DNA of 64,000 nt. Source: Archangium primigenium. GTDB lineage: Bacteria > Myxococcota > Myxococcia > Myxococcales > Myxococcaceae. A model generated the notes under the pieces. That model made no database searches and was not told the DNA's origin. It saw only the letters and a list, made by a program, of their open reading frames with translations. The translations under genes and the position numbers were made by a program. Within the stretch, counting starts at the first letter, position 1. Every line of letters begins with the position of its first letter. The stretch lies in contig NZ_JADWYI010000001.1 in assembly GCF_016904885.1 (NCBI RefSeq), positions 3,534,001 to 3,598,000 on the forward strand, in the 5' to 3' direction. Shown piece by piece: positions 26,230-34,302 of this stretch.

Positions 26230-27449
26230 TGGAGGCTCCCGATCGCCCGGGACAGCTGGGCCTCGGCGACCATGAGCTCCTCGAGCGCCGCGATGTAGCC
26301 GCGTCGGGCGTCGAGCGCGTCGCGGCGGATGAGCAGCAATTGGAAGAAGTCCACCTTGCCGGCGCGGTAGGCCTCGTTGACGAGCGCGAGGTTCTGCTGG
26401 AGCGCCGCCAGCACGTCCCCGCTGTAGACGGCCACGGCGGCGCGGGCTGTCCGCTCGCGCTCCAGGGCGAGCGCCACCTCCGTGCGGACGCGCCGCTCGG
26501 TGGCCTCGAACAGTCCCTGCATCTGCGTGAGCCGCGCCGCGGCGGCCCCCCGGGCGGCCTGGTTGCGATTGAAGATGGGCAGCTCCAGGCCGAGCGTGCC
26601 CTGGACGATGCGCGCGCCTTCCTCCTCACCGTAGCTGACGCCCAGCCGGGTACCGGGCAGCGCCTGACGCGAGGCGAGGGTGCCCTCGGCGCGGGCCGTG
26701 TCCCAGTCGGCGCGCGCGGCCTTCACGTCGGGGCGCTGCGCGAGCGCCCGCTCCATCAATACGTCGAGCGCGGGCGGCTCCGCGTGGCCGGGCTTCTCGT
26801 CATCCCGGATGGCCAGGGGCTCGGAGGTATCCAGGCCGAGCAGCAGCCGCAATTCGCCCCGCGCGAGGGTCCGCCGCCGATCCGCGAGCACCCGGGCATG
26901 GGCGGCGCGGCCGAGCTCCACCCGGGCCGTGTTCACCTCGATGCGCGAGGCGGCCCCCGCCGTCTGCCGCTCCTCGGCGGCCTGGAGCGCCTGATCCGCG
27001 AGGACCTGGCCCTCCTCGGCCAGCGTCCATTCCTGCTCGGAGGCGAGGAGCCGGGCGAAGGCGCCGCGCACCTCGGCGGCGAGCGACACCTGGAGGGACT
27101 GGAGCCGGGCCTCGCTCGCGGTGAGCGCGGCGGAGGCGGCGTCGCGGCGGGCTCCGCGCTGGCCGAAGAGTTCGAGCCGCTGGCTCACGCCGACGGTGAG
27201 GTCCAGGCTGTTCGCGTTGGGGCGGAGCCGGGGGCCCACCGCGCCTTGCAGCTCGGGGTTGTCCTGCACGAGCAGGGAGGCGCCCTCCAGTCGGGCCTGG
27301 GCGGTGCGGGCCTCGGCCTGGGCGGAGAGCAGTTGGGGACTGCGCGCCAGGGCGAGGGTGACGGCCTCTTCCTGGGTGAGGGGGTGGGACGGCGGAGACG
27401 ACACGGCATGCAGCAAGAGCCAGGTGGACAGGCGGAAGGGAACGAGCAC
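26226..27449 (-). CDS. TolC-family outer membrane efflux protein (CzcC/CusC-like)
   Basis: Protein of 407 residues with two outer membrane efflux repeats: the first begins LTQEEAVTLALARSPQLLSAQ (about 24-44) and the second ALDVLMERALAQRPDVKAAR (about 225-245). Both are followed by long alpha-helical hairpins rich in Ala, Glu and Arg. The signal peptide is short (up to about residue 22). It forms the outer exit duct of the efflux complex with the two downstream products. Confidence 0.9.
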   Translation of the reverse strand: MLVPFRLSTWLLLHAVSSPPSHPLTQEEAVTLALARSPQLLSAQAEARTAQARLEGASLLVQDNPELQGAVGPRLRPNANSLDLTVGVSQRLELFGQRGARRDAASAALTASEARLQSLQVSLAAEVRGAFARLLASEQEWTLAEEGQVLADQALQAAEERQTAGAASRIEVNTARVELGRAAHARVLADRRRTLARGELRLLLGLDTSEPLAIRDDEKPGHAEPPALDVLMERALAQRPDVKAARADWDTARAEGTLASRQALPGTRLGVSYGEEEGARIVQGTLGLELPIFNRNQAARGAAAARLTQMQGLFEATERRVRTEVALALERERTARAAVAVYSGDVLAALQQNLALVNEAYRAGKVDFFQLLLIRRDALDARRGYIAALEELMVAEAQLSRAIGSLQ

Positions 27450-27574
27450 GGAAGCTCACCAGCGAAGGGCAGGAGAGGACGCCAAGGGCGAGGACCCCGG
27501 GCACACACGTGCCCCGGGCGGGTCGTCACGGACCGGGCTGTTCCTTCGAAACGGTGAGGGAGCGCGCCCGGGAC

Positions 27575-27898
27575 TCAGGCGCGGATGGGGGGCCTGAGCA
27601 GGCGTCCCCGGGTGGCGTCGGTCACGGCCTCGGGCAGGAAGGGCGTGTGGGGTCGCTCCCGGGGCTCCAGCAGGACGAGGCCAGGCAGCACCGTCGGCAC
27701 GACGGACTGGCTCACGCAGCACCGGCAGTGGTGCGCGGTGGGGCCGCAGCCGTGCTCCTGGCTCCCGGCGAGATCCGTCTCCCCCGGGCCGTGCGCCACA
27801 TGGCCCGCCACGGCGTAGTGCACGGCCAGCTCCAGCGCCTCGCCGAGGGCGGGCACCAGTCCGTTCACCAGCAGCAGGAGCAGCAGCAGACGCAGCAC
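27575..27898 (-). CDS. Small secreted Cys/His-rich protein of the metal-efflux operon
   Basis: A 107-residue protein with a strongly hydrophobic N-terminus (MLRLLLLLLLVNGLVPALGE) that acts as signal peptide or anchor, then a cluster EHGCGPTAHHCRCC (about 48-61) with four Cys and three His, well suited to metal binding. It lies 125 bp upstream of the TolC-like gene in the same orientation. It probably opens the operon and may sense or buffer the exported metal. That role is inferred from composition and position. Confidence 0.72.
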   Translation of the reverse strand: MLRLLLLLLLVNGLVPALGEALELAVHYAVAGHVAHGPGETDLAGSQEHGCGPTAHHCRCCVSQSVVPTVLPGLVLLEPRERPHTPFLPEAVTDATRGRLLRPPIRA

Positions 27899-28315
27899 GG
27901 ACCCGAATCTAACGCAGCGGGTCGGGGGAGCGCAATTTGGTCTTGCTGCCTCGCGACTGAAATGTTTCGTCCATCAGACTGCTCCACCATGTACCAGACG
28001 GTTCGAGCATGTTGCATCGACCCAAGTCGCGAATCTGTATGTACCGTGCTCTGGGCTCCTTGCTCCGCGCGCCGCCATGGGCAACCAGAACCCGAAGGGG
28101 CTTTCAACGCCTGCTTTGCTGAGTCGCTGCGCGGTGTCGTTGGGCAGTTTAAACTCTTCGGACATCTGCCTCGCTTTCCAATTCCGCCTTGTGGCGCGGT
28201 TTTCCTTGCTGTAGCCTCAAGGGGATGAGGCCGTAAAGGTAGACTGCGTCAGGTGGTGTGGCTGGGTTCAGTGCGTAAGCGGCTTGGTGTGTTTCTATAG
28301 GCGGTGAGGGGGGGT
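27899..28315. other. Gap between metal-efflux operon and accessory patch
   Basis: 417 bp with lower GC than the flanks, divergent between the metal operon (minus) and the frameshifted gene (plus). It should contain the efflux operon promoter. I recognise no operator. Only a short minus-strand frame (27974-28165) has coding-like sense. Confidence 0.4.
27974..28165 (-). CDS. Possible small ORF, 63 residues
   Basis: Begins MSEEFKLPNDTAQRLSKAG with GAGG four bases upstream of the ATG. Composition is plausible for a protein (no Arg/Pro/Ala shadow bias) through about residue 45. No family is recognised, and its end may be a chance extension. Could be a remnant of an accessory gene. Confidence 0.28.
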   Translation of the reverse strand: MSEEFKLPNDTAQRLSKAGVESPFGFWLPMAARGARSPEHGTYRFATWVDATCSNRLVHGGAV

Positions 28316-29084
28316 ATGAAAAATACATTTGTCATTCTGTCTGGGGGGGCCGAGCATCTACGAGCCCAAGGATCCGAGTCGTCACGATCAGAGCTGGGAT
28401 GATTTTGTCACACCGCCATTACTTCGTTCGTTGAAGGCCCCACTCCACGATGCGAAGACAGAAGAGGTTCATTGGCTCGTTCATGAGCCAGCCTATGTCT
28501 CGCTGTGGGGTAGTGATATTGGCGGCCAGAAGACAGCACCAACTCAATACCAGCACGCCATCAATGTGAAGAAAAGATTTTCGAGCTATCTGGACCTAGT
28601 GAAAAGACGTGTGGCGGAGCGCTCCTGGAAATACCAGGGAATCTCTTCCGCAGAAGATGTCCTTGCTCATCTGAAGGGGCTCAAGGCCAGTCGAATCAGT
28701 AGAGTGTGGTTTTACGGCCATGCGCGTGATGATTTGTGGCTCTCGCTGCGCCATGACTCACGCGACCATGAGGCGATTGAGCCGGATTCCAAGGATGTGT
28801 TGAGTCTCTCCCGCATTGGAACGCTCAAGGCATCGTCGTTTGTTCCACACAATACGGCAAAGGCGCCCCATAAGTTTTTTGGATGTAATACGAAGCTTTT
28901 CGCCGCGAGCTGGGCGAAGTTGTTTAATTTTTACGCGGAGGGCGCAGAGGGGAAAGTCGACTTCGCTAGAATCCATCACAACGGAGGGATGGTTGTTCTC
29001 AGTGCTGGTGCGAAGTGGTTTCAGTACTCGAACGCTGGCTTCCCCTTTCCGCTGGGAATCAAAGCTGGAGTGCCAGTGGGGTGA
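28316..29084 (+). CDS. Frameshifted conserved protein, possible caspase-like (clan CD) fold
   Basis: The ATG at 28316 reads MKNTFVILSGG, then a run of seven G (28343-28349) breaks the frame. With six G it would read on as PSIYEPKDPSRHDQSWDDF in the frame that stays open to 29084. A TTG at 28329 gives the downstream frame alone (251 residues). The joined protein of about 255 residues has WFYGHARDDLWLSL and, 58 residues later, FFGCNTKLFA: a Gly-His and a Cys at the distance and in the strand context of caspase/CHAT-type peptidases. That assignment is inference. The stop overlaps the next gene (GTGA). GC is clearly lower than in the surrounding backbone. Confidence 0.62.
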
Positions 29085-29302
29085 GGCTTTCACGACTGGT
29101 TGCTTTTGGAGCTGCGCTCATGGGATTGGGGTTGCTCCTTGTGATCTACTCTCGTCCTCGCGTTGAGCGACGGAATGATCCGTACTCCGCCCATCCCATG
29201 GAAAACGATTGGAAGTACTTCGCCGAGCGGAGTTCGGAATGTGGCATGGAGTTACTGACAGCGGAGATCACGTGGCTTGAGGCTGAAAGCCACAGGCTTT
29301 GA
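29081..29302 (+). CDS. Small membrane-anchored protein, 3' end replaced by IS
   Basis: GTG start at 29081 overlaps the preceding stop (GTGA). The first 58 residues are native: a signal-anchor helix (LVAFGAALMGLGLLLVIYS), then RVERRNDPYSAHPMENDWKY and one Cys. The codon for residue 58 (TTA) carries the TA next to the left end of the IS630-type element, and the last 15 residues are encoded by IS sequence. The original gene was therefore longer. Pairing with the upstream gene is inferred from the overlap; function is unknown. Confidence 0.6.
   Translation: MRLSRLVAFGAALMGLGLLLVIYSRPRVERRNDPYSAHPMENDWKYFAERSSECGMELLTAEITWLEAESHRL
29255..29285 (+). repeat. Left terminal inverted repeat of IS630-type element
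   Basis: Outer end CTGACAGCGGAGATCACG, adjacent to TA. It pairs with the repeat at 30249-30279. It also supplies the last codons of the interrupted small gene. Confidence 0.65.
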
Positions 29303-30228
29303 ACCATTGGGCCGCATCCGAGGCAGAAATGAGCAGCATGGCGTCCTCGACCGCCTGACGAAGTGCTGTGACGGTGCGCGCTTCTGCCGTCCGGAGCAAT
29401 CCCTTGAGCTTGGACCATGCGAATTCAATGGGGTTGAGGTCGGGTGAATACGGAGGCAGGTAGAGCACCTGGCCTCCATGCTGCTCAATGAGGGCGATGG
29501 CTTCCTTTCGAAAGTGCGCCCCCGCTCTGTCCAACAAGACGATGTCTCCAGGCCGCAGCATCGTCAGGAGATAATGGCTGACGAAATGGAGGAAGACATC
29601 CCCAGTCGTGGCTCCCTCATTCATCATGACGGTTTCCAGCCCATCGAGACTGAGCGCGCCAATCATGCTCAGCACGGTGCCTCGATTGCGAGGGACAGCT
29701 TGCGCCACGCGTTGTCCCGTCGGGGCCCAGGCTCGTTCGCGCGTCATGTCGATGGTGCAGCCCGCCTCGTCGATGCTCAACACCTTGGGAGTCGGAAGCT
29801 CGGGTTGTCGTTGGTGAAAGGCCTCTCGTTGGGCTTGGACGTCGGGTCGTTCGCGTTCGGTCGGGTAGCGGACTTTTTTTGAGCGTGTAGCCCAATCGCG
29901 TCAGCGTCCGGCCGATGGTTGCCACGCTCACTCGCACGCCTGTGCGCTCCGTCCACGCTCGCGCCATCTCGGCTCGGGTCCGGTCGGGTTGTTCATCGAC
30001 CAGGCGACGAAAAGCGCTCAGCTCCCCATCGCCTATTCGGTGGGTTTGCCCACCCCCGTGCGGCCGCGGAGCAGGGCTTCCCGTCTCACGAGTGAGACGC
30101 ATCCAGCGTTGGACCGTGGCCCTACCCACTCCGAAGCGACGTGCCAATTGCTTGGACGTCCCCTCTCCTTGCTGGAAGGCCTCAACCACCCGTTGCCTCA
30201 AGTCCATCGAGAGTGCTGTCGTTCCCAT
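29268..30228 (-). CDS. IS630-family transposase, two frames joined by +1 shift at A7
   Basis: The first frame starts at 30228 and contains two helix-turn-helix segments (TSKQLARRFGVGRATVQRWM and a winged-helix region ending LGYTLKK). The second frame ends at 29268 and holds the DDE catalytic domain: first Asp in LSIDEAG, second in VLLDRAGAH, Glu in DLNPIEFAWSKLK. They meet at seven A on the coding strand (T7 at 29874-29880). With six A the protein reads through as TLKKVRYPTERERPDVQ. So a +1 shift, loss of one A by polymerase slippage, or correction of an error would give one transposase of about 320 residues. Confidence 0.85.
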
Positions 30229-30248
30229 CGCTCCCGATCAACCCCTGG

Positions 30249-30279
30249 GCGCCTCAGCTCATTCGATTCCCGCTGTGAG
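30249..30279 (-). repeat. Right terminal inverted repeat of IS630-type element
   Basis: On the minus strand it reads CTCACAGCGGGAATCGAATG from the outside, matching the left end at 20 of 31 positions. The next two bases outside are CC rather than TA. Confidence 0.6.
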
Positions 30280-30280
30280 C

Positions 30281-30823
30281 CTGGCGCGTTCGGAGGGAGC
30301 GGCCTTCGAGCACGTTATTCCCGTGGGCCGGAACCAGCCCAACGAGCGGCTACGCCGGAACGTGTGGGAACTCGGCCGCTTCATGTTGAAGGGTCATTTC
30401 ACTGGGAAGAGCAGAACCATCCCTGCGTGCGCCACCTTCCGTGAGTTCGAGATCTTTGACTTCAAGCCGTGGGGAGACATCCAACGGTGCTCGATGCCGG
30501 GTGCACTCAACCCAGACATGCTGCTCTCGACCGAAAAGTTGCCCGTGGACCGTTACGTGCCCGAGGATTTCATCGATGGACCCTTTCCTCCATCCATCGA
30601 CGATGCGACATGCCGTCTCATTGGCGCCTGCGCGATAGATATGCGGAGTTCTTTTTCTCGCGGCGCTCCTGATCGGGTGATTGATTCAGAAGAACTCCCG
30701 CCCCTGGACGGAAGCTTTTGCCCTCCGGAAGTCTCCTGTCTGGGGGAAGAGCGTCGCGTCCATTCTTGTTCAGGAGATGTCTGGTGTTGTCGCCTCCTGC
30801 CTGAGGACGTACCAGGGGAATGA
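30281..30823 (+). pseudogene. Remnant open frame on the right flank of the IS
   Basis: An open plus-strand frame reading AAFEHVIPVGRNQPNERLRR, then FMLKGHFTGKSRTIPACATF and a plausible tail to about 30,650, without a start codon of its own because the IS lies upstream. Codon use is less GC-rich than in the backbone. It could be the 3' part of a gene cut by the IS or by a deletion next to it; it does not visibly continue the small gene on the left flank. No family recognised. Confidence 0.35.
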
Positions 30824-30844
30824 GACATTCCCCTTGGTGTATGC

Positions 30845-31474
30845 TTATCGCTCCAGATGGGTGATGCCCGCCTCGAGCAGCGCGGCCACGCCCCGCCGCA
30901 CCACGTGCACCACCTTGTGGCGATGGGGCGAGCCCGGCTGGGTGTAATGGCTGCTCACCTTGTGGTGCAGCTCCGTGGCGCCCCACACGAGCACCAGGTC
31001 TCCCCACTCGAGATCGCCTTGGGCCTGGTTGCCCGTGCGCCGCTCCGTCCCGTCCACCATGCGCAGGTGGAGCCGGGCGCCGAGCTTGGCCTCCAACTCC
31101 TCGCGCACCGCGGGCGAGCCCCCCACCACCACCACCTTGTTGACGCCCCGGCGCTTGCACGTCTCCAGGAAGGCCACCTCCGCGCGGCGGTTGTTCGAGC
31201 CACCGCAGTGCTCGCAGTGGCTGCGCGGGTCCACCAGCAGCGGCTCGCGGCCACTGGCGCGGGCCACCTGCTGGCACTCGGTCGCGGTGCACACCCGGTA
31301 GAAGCGCTCGGCGAGGAGCTCCTCGGCCTTGGGCAGCTTGGGCTCGCTGAGGCGCGTCTTGCCCGGCCGGGTGAGCCCCGCTTCCTCCAATGCCGCGCGG
31401 GCCAGGCGTCGCGAGTCCTGCACGGTGATGCCGCGCTCGGCGAACCAGGCGTCGATGTCCTTGTCCGCGCTCAT
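30845..31474 (-). CDS. DUF2325-like protein with CxxC zinc motif
   Basis: Protein of 209 residues. An N-terminal helical part (about 1-75) is followed by HCEHCGGSNNRRA, a CxxC-type metal site (about 87-99), and a Rossmann-like domain VNKVVVVGGSPAVREELEAK (about 111-130) with DLVLVWGATELHHKVSSHY. The GGSP turn and the late Asp/His-Lys positions resemble DUF2325. Function is unknown; a nucleic-acid or nucleotide-binding role would be a guess. It is translationally coupled to RNase HII: its ATG overlaps the rnhB stop (31471-31474). Confidence 0.75.
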   Translation of the reverse strand: MSADKDIDAWFAERGITVQDSRRLARAALEEAGLTRPGKTRLSEPKLPKAEELLAERFYRVCTATECQQVARASGREPLLVDPRSHCEHCGGSNNRRAEVAFLETCKRRGVNKVVVVGGSPAVREELEAKLGARLHLRMVDGTERRTGNQAQGDLEWGDLVLVWGATELHHKVSSHYTQPGSPHRHKVVHVVRRGVAALLEAGITHLER

Positions 31475-32337
31475 GTGGAGGCGCCTCCCGGTGAGGCGAA
31501 CAGGTCACCCTGGGCGGAGGGCGGAGGCGGCGTGTTGGGCCCGAGCGCCTCGCGCACGGGCGCGAAGCTGCGGCGATGGATGGGCAGCACGCCGCGCTCG
31601 CGAATCGCCTGGACGTGCGAGGCCGTGGGGTAGCCCTTGTGGTCCGCCAGCCCGTAGCCAGGGAAGCGCACGTCCAGCTCGCGCATGGTCCGGTCCCGCG
31701 TCGTCTTGGCCAGCACGGACGCCGCCGCGATGCTCAGCGACAGGGCGTCGCCCTTGATGATGCCCTTCTGGGGCAGGGGACACTCGGGGATGGTGAAGGC
31801 GTCCAGCAGCACGTAGGTGGGCTGGATGCCCAGGGCCTGCAGCGCGCGGTGCATCGCGAGCAGGCTGGCGCGGCGGATGTTGAGCTGATCGATCTCCTCC
31901 GCCTCGGCGATGCCCACGGCCCACGCCACGGCGCCCTGCTTGATGGCCTCGGCCAGCTCCTCGCGGCGCGCCTCGTCCCCGATCTTCTTCGAGTCGTCCA
32001 GGCCCTCGAGCTTCCAGCCCTGGGGGAGGATGGCGGCGGCGGCCACCACCGGGCCCGCGAGCGGACCGCGGCCCGCCTCGTCCACGCCAGCGACATGCAC
32101 GTGGCCCTGGGCCCACAATTCGGTCTCGTAGCGCAGCAGGTGGCGCAGGCGCTGGCCCTCGGCGCGGTTCTTCCCCTGCCGGGCGCGCAGCTTCCGGGCG
32201 AGCGTCTGGGCGCCTCGCCGCGAGTCCGCGTCCAGGGCCTCCAGGAAGCCCGTGGGCACGGCCTGACAGCGCGTGAGGAACCGCTCGGTCAACTCGGACA
32301 GCGAACACTCCCGGAGCAATTCGTCCACGTGCGTCAT
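31471..32337 (-). CDS. rnhB: Ribonuclease HII
   Basis: Removes ribonucleotides and RNA primers from RNA-DNA hybrids in the cytoplasm. It is 288 residues long, more than the usual 200-220, because of an N-terminal extension of about 75 residues (ELLRECSLSELTERF, Arg-rich helix). The catalytic acidic residues are in VAGVDEAGRGPLAG (about 83-96) and in the later VLLDAF Asp. DSKK, IIKGDALSLSIAAASVLAK and HKGYPTASH are all family signatures. It lies upstream of, and overlaps, the DUF2325-like gene. Confidence 0.95.
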   Translation of the reverse strand: MTHVDELLRECSLSELTERFLTRCQAVPTGFLEALDADSRRGAQTLARKLRARQGKNRAEGQRLRHLLRYETELWAQGHVHVAGVDEAGRGPLAGPVVAAAAILPQGWKLEGLDDSKKIGDEARREELAEAIKQGAVAWAVGIAEAEEIDQLNIRRASLLAMHRALQALGIQPTYVLLDAFTIPECPLPQKGIIKGDALSLSIAAASVLAKTTRDRTMRELDVRFPGYGLADHKGYPTASHVQAIRERGVLPIHRRSFAPVREALGPNTPPPPSAQGDLFASPGGAST

Positions 32338-32404
32338 GACACCAACCTAGCGGGTCACGTCGCGAAGGACAAAGGTGGAGTGGGGCGGCCGAGCGCCCGA
32401 GGCC

Positions 32405-32791
32405 TTATGGGTTCAACCGGAGTTGGACCGAGCTGGGGTCCGGGTAGCAGTGGCACTCGTCGCACGTCCACAGCACCTCGGTGCTGTCGCTCGTCTTGGA
32501 GCCCGCGCGGGCCGTCAGCCGCACGCGGCCCTGGCCCAGCTCCTCGTTCACCGCGCGGGTGATTCCGTCACCCGCGGTGACACTGGTGATGGTGTTGCCC
32601 GTCTCCAGGTGGGTGGCGGACACCGTGGCGTCGTCCACGGGCATGCCCTGAGCGCTGAGCACCTGGACTTGGAGTGTGACCAGGACCTCGGTGCAGACGT
32701 CCGTCGGGGGCTCGACGCGGATGCCCCCATCGCAGGCGGCGAGCAGCAGCAGACCCAACGGTGGCAACCACGCGGCGCGAAAGCGGAACAT
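32405..32791 (-). CDS. Small secreted lipoprotein with carboxypeptidase-regulatory-like fold
   Basis: Protein of 128 residues starting at 32791 with lipobox LLAAC (Cys20). The rest is beta-rich: VLVTLQVQVLSAQGMPVDDA and ATHLETGNTITSVTAGDGI, the pattern of a transthyretin-like domain. Four more Cys near the end (WTCDECHCYPD) may form disulfides or bind metal. It follows the zinc/TPR membrane protein gene by 44 bp on the same strand. Function unknown. Confidence 0.72.
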   Translation of the reverse strand: MFRFRAAWLPPLGLLLLAACDGGIRVEPPTDVCTEVLVTLQVQVLSAQGMPVDDATVSATHLETGNTITSVTAGDGITRAVNEELGQGRVRLTARAGSKTSDSTEVLWTCDECHCYPDPSSVQLRLNP

Positions 32792-32835
32792 GGCCAAGGG
32801 AGTGCGCACGCCCCTCGCCGCGCGCAAGCCCGCTG

Positions 32836-34281
32836 TCAATTGGTGGGCGGAAGTCGGGCCTGGGCGAAGCGCGAGGCGTCCGTGTCCGGATAGCGCTCGA
32901 CGATGTAGCGGTACACCTGCTGGGCCCGCCCCGGCTCGTTCATGCGCTCGCCGAGCACGCGCGCCAGGAGCACCAGGGCCCGGGGGGCGAGGACATCGTC
33001 CGGCGCCACGTCCGCCGCGGTCTCCAGCGCCCGGACGGCCAGGGCATGGTCCCCCTGGGTCGCCGCCGCCTGGCCGACGAAGAGGTGCACCGCGGGGGTG
33101 ATGCGCGTGCGCGGCAGGACATCCGCCGCCGCGTAGAGCGCCAGGGCCCGGGGGACGTCGCGCGCCTGCGTCGCCTCGGTGAGCTCCGCGAGCCGGGTCT
33201 CCACGGCGTGGACCTCGGCCTCGGAGACGGCGTCCGGCAGGCCGAGGCCGTCCACGCGCAGGGTGGTGCTCGGTGTCGAATCCAGCAGCAAGGGCTGGAG
33301 GTAGTCGCTGTCGGCCCCGTACCCGAGGGCATCGCCCCGGGTGTACAGCAGCAGCCCGAGCACGTGCGCGCCCAGGAAGAACACGGGCAGCTCCACGAGC
33401 TGGGCGATCCACCGGGTGAGGATGCCCAGGTCGATCGCCCGGAGGCCCGCGGCGAGCAGGTGCGAGGCCCCCAGGGTCAGGGCCAGCACGGCCAGCGCGC
33501 CCACGGTGAGCGCGTAGTCCCGGCCCATCCGCTGGATGGCATGCAGGCCCCGGATGGGGTTGATCATGTCCAGCGGGTGCGCGCTGCTCGCGCTCAGCAG
33601 CAGGCTCATGGGCAGGGAGGCGAAGCAGACGAGCCCCAGCAGCCAGGCCACGGGGTCCCCCCGCACGAGTTCCCACGGCAGGGCGTGGAAGGCCCCCGTC
33701 ATGTAGAACATGGGGTCGTTCAGCAGGCGCTCGCGGTAGGCGGCCACGTCCCAGCCCCCGAAGTACGCCAGGTAGAGCAGGGGCGGCAGCCAGGCCACGC
33801 TGGTGCCCACCGCGCCTCGGAAGGCGGGCAGGAGCCAGTCGGAGAAGAGGTCGCTGTACTCCAGGGGCGGCACGTCGCGCTCGCCCCGCGCGGTGCCCAT
33901 GAGGATGCCGAAGAAGCAGATCGCGTAGACGCCGAGCAGCAGGGCGGCGGGGATCATCCGCACCACGATGAGCGTCACCTGGGTGAAGAAGGTGAGCCCG
34001 GTGAGCACCGTGCCCGCGCCCAACACCAGCGCGAGGAAGCGCGAGGAGCGCGCATACGTCCACGCCGTGCGCAGTCGCTCCTCCAGGGGCACCCGCTGGG
34101 AGCGGTGCACGAGCAGGGGCTCGGCGCGGTCCCCACAGGCGCGGCACGCGAGGAGATCCACCGTGTGCATGCGCCGGGCCTCCACGCACTCGGGGCACAG
34201 CAGGGCGCCGCACTTCACGCAGCGCCAGCCCGCGAGGGCGGCCGGGTGGCGCTTGCAGCCAGGTCGTGATGGAACGCTCAT
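32836..34281 (-). CDS. Membrane protein with N-terminal B-box-like zinc finger and C-terminal TPR
   Basis: Protein of 481 residues. A zinc-ribbon/B-box-like head has CKRHPAALAGWRCVKCGALLC and CRACGD (about 9-52). Six or so membrane helices follow (about 85-320, for example VLGAGTVLTGLTFFTQVTLI and WLLGLVCFASLPMSLLL). The tail (about 360-475) consists of tetratricopeptide-like helices (RALALYAAADVLPRTR, HALAVRALETAADVAPDD). Such B-box membrane proteins are frequent in myxobacteria and have no defined role. Confidence 0.78.
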   Translation of the reverse strand: MSVPSRPGCKRHPAALAGWRCVKCGALLCPECVEARRMHTVDLLACRACGDRAEPLLVHRSQRVPLEERLRTAWTYARSSRFLALVLGAGTVLTGLTFFTQVTLIVVRMIPAALLLGVYAICFFGILMGTARGERDVPPLEYSDLFSDWLLPAFRGAVGTSVAWLPPLLYLAYFGGWDVAAYRERLLNDPMFYMTGAFHALPWELVRGDPVAWLLGLVCFASLPMSLLLSASSAHPLDMINPIRGLHAIQRMGRDYALTVGALAVLALTLGASHLLAAGLRAIDLGILTRWIAQLVELPVFFLGAHVLGLLLYTRGDALGYGADSDYLQPLLLDSTPSTTLRVDGLGLPDAVSEAEVHAVETRLAELTEATQARDVPRALALYAAADVLPRTRITPAVHLFVGQAAATQGDHALAVRALETAADVAPDDVLAPRALVLLARVLGERMNEPGRAQQVYRYIVERYPDTDASRFAQARLPPTN

Positions 34282-34302
34282 GAACTCACCCCGGCGCGGA
34301 TG

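Larger units (their letters stand above)
29255..30279 (-). mobile_element. IS630-family insertion sequence, about 1.03 kb
   Basis: The element carries one transposase gene in two frames and has imperfect terminal inverted repeats: 29255-29285 against 30249-30279 match at 20 of 31 bases, including CACAGCGG/GACAGCGG outer cores and a shared GAGGC. The left end follows a TA (29253-29254), the target dinucleotide of this family. No TA follows the right end, so the right boundary is tentative or the flank has been rearranged. Confidence 0.75.

Noticed and set aside
22135-26298. A 1387-residue plus-strand open frame
   Set aside because: Antisense to the RND pump and adaptor genes, whose motifs are complete on the minus strand. 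The His/Gly/Arg composition is typical of GC-rich shadow frames.
30279-30282. TA target duplication at the right IS end
   Set aside because: The bases outside the right inverted repeat are CC, so a TA duplication could not be confirmed.
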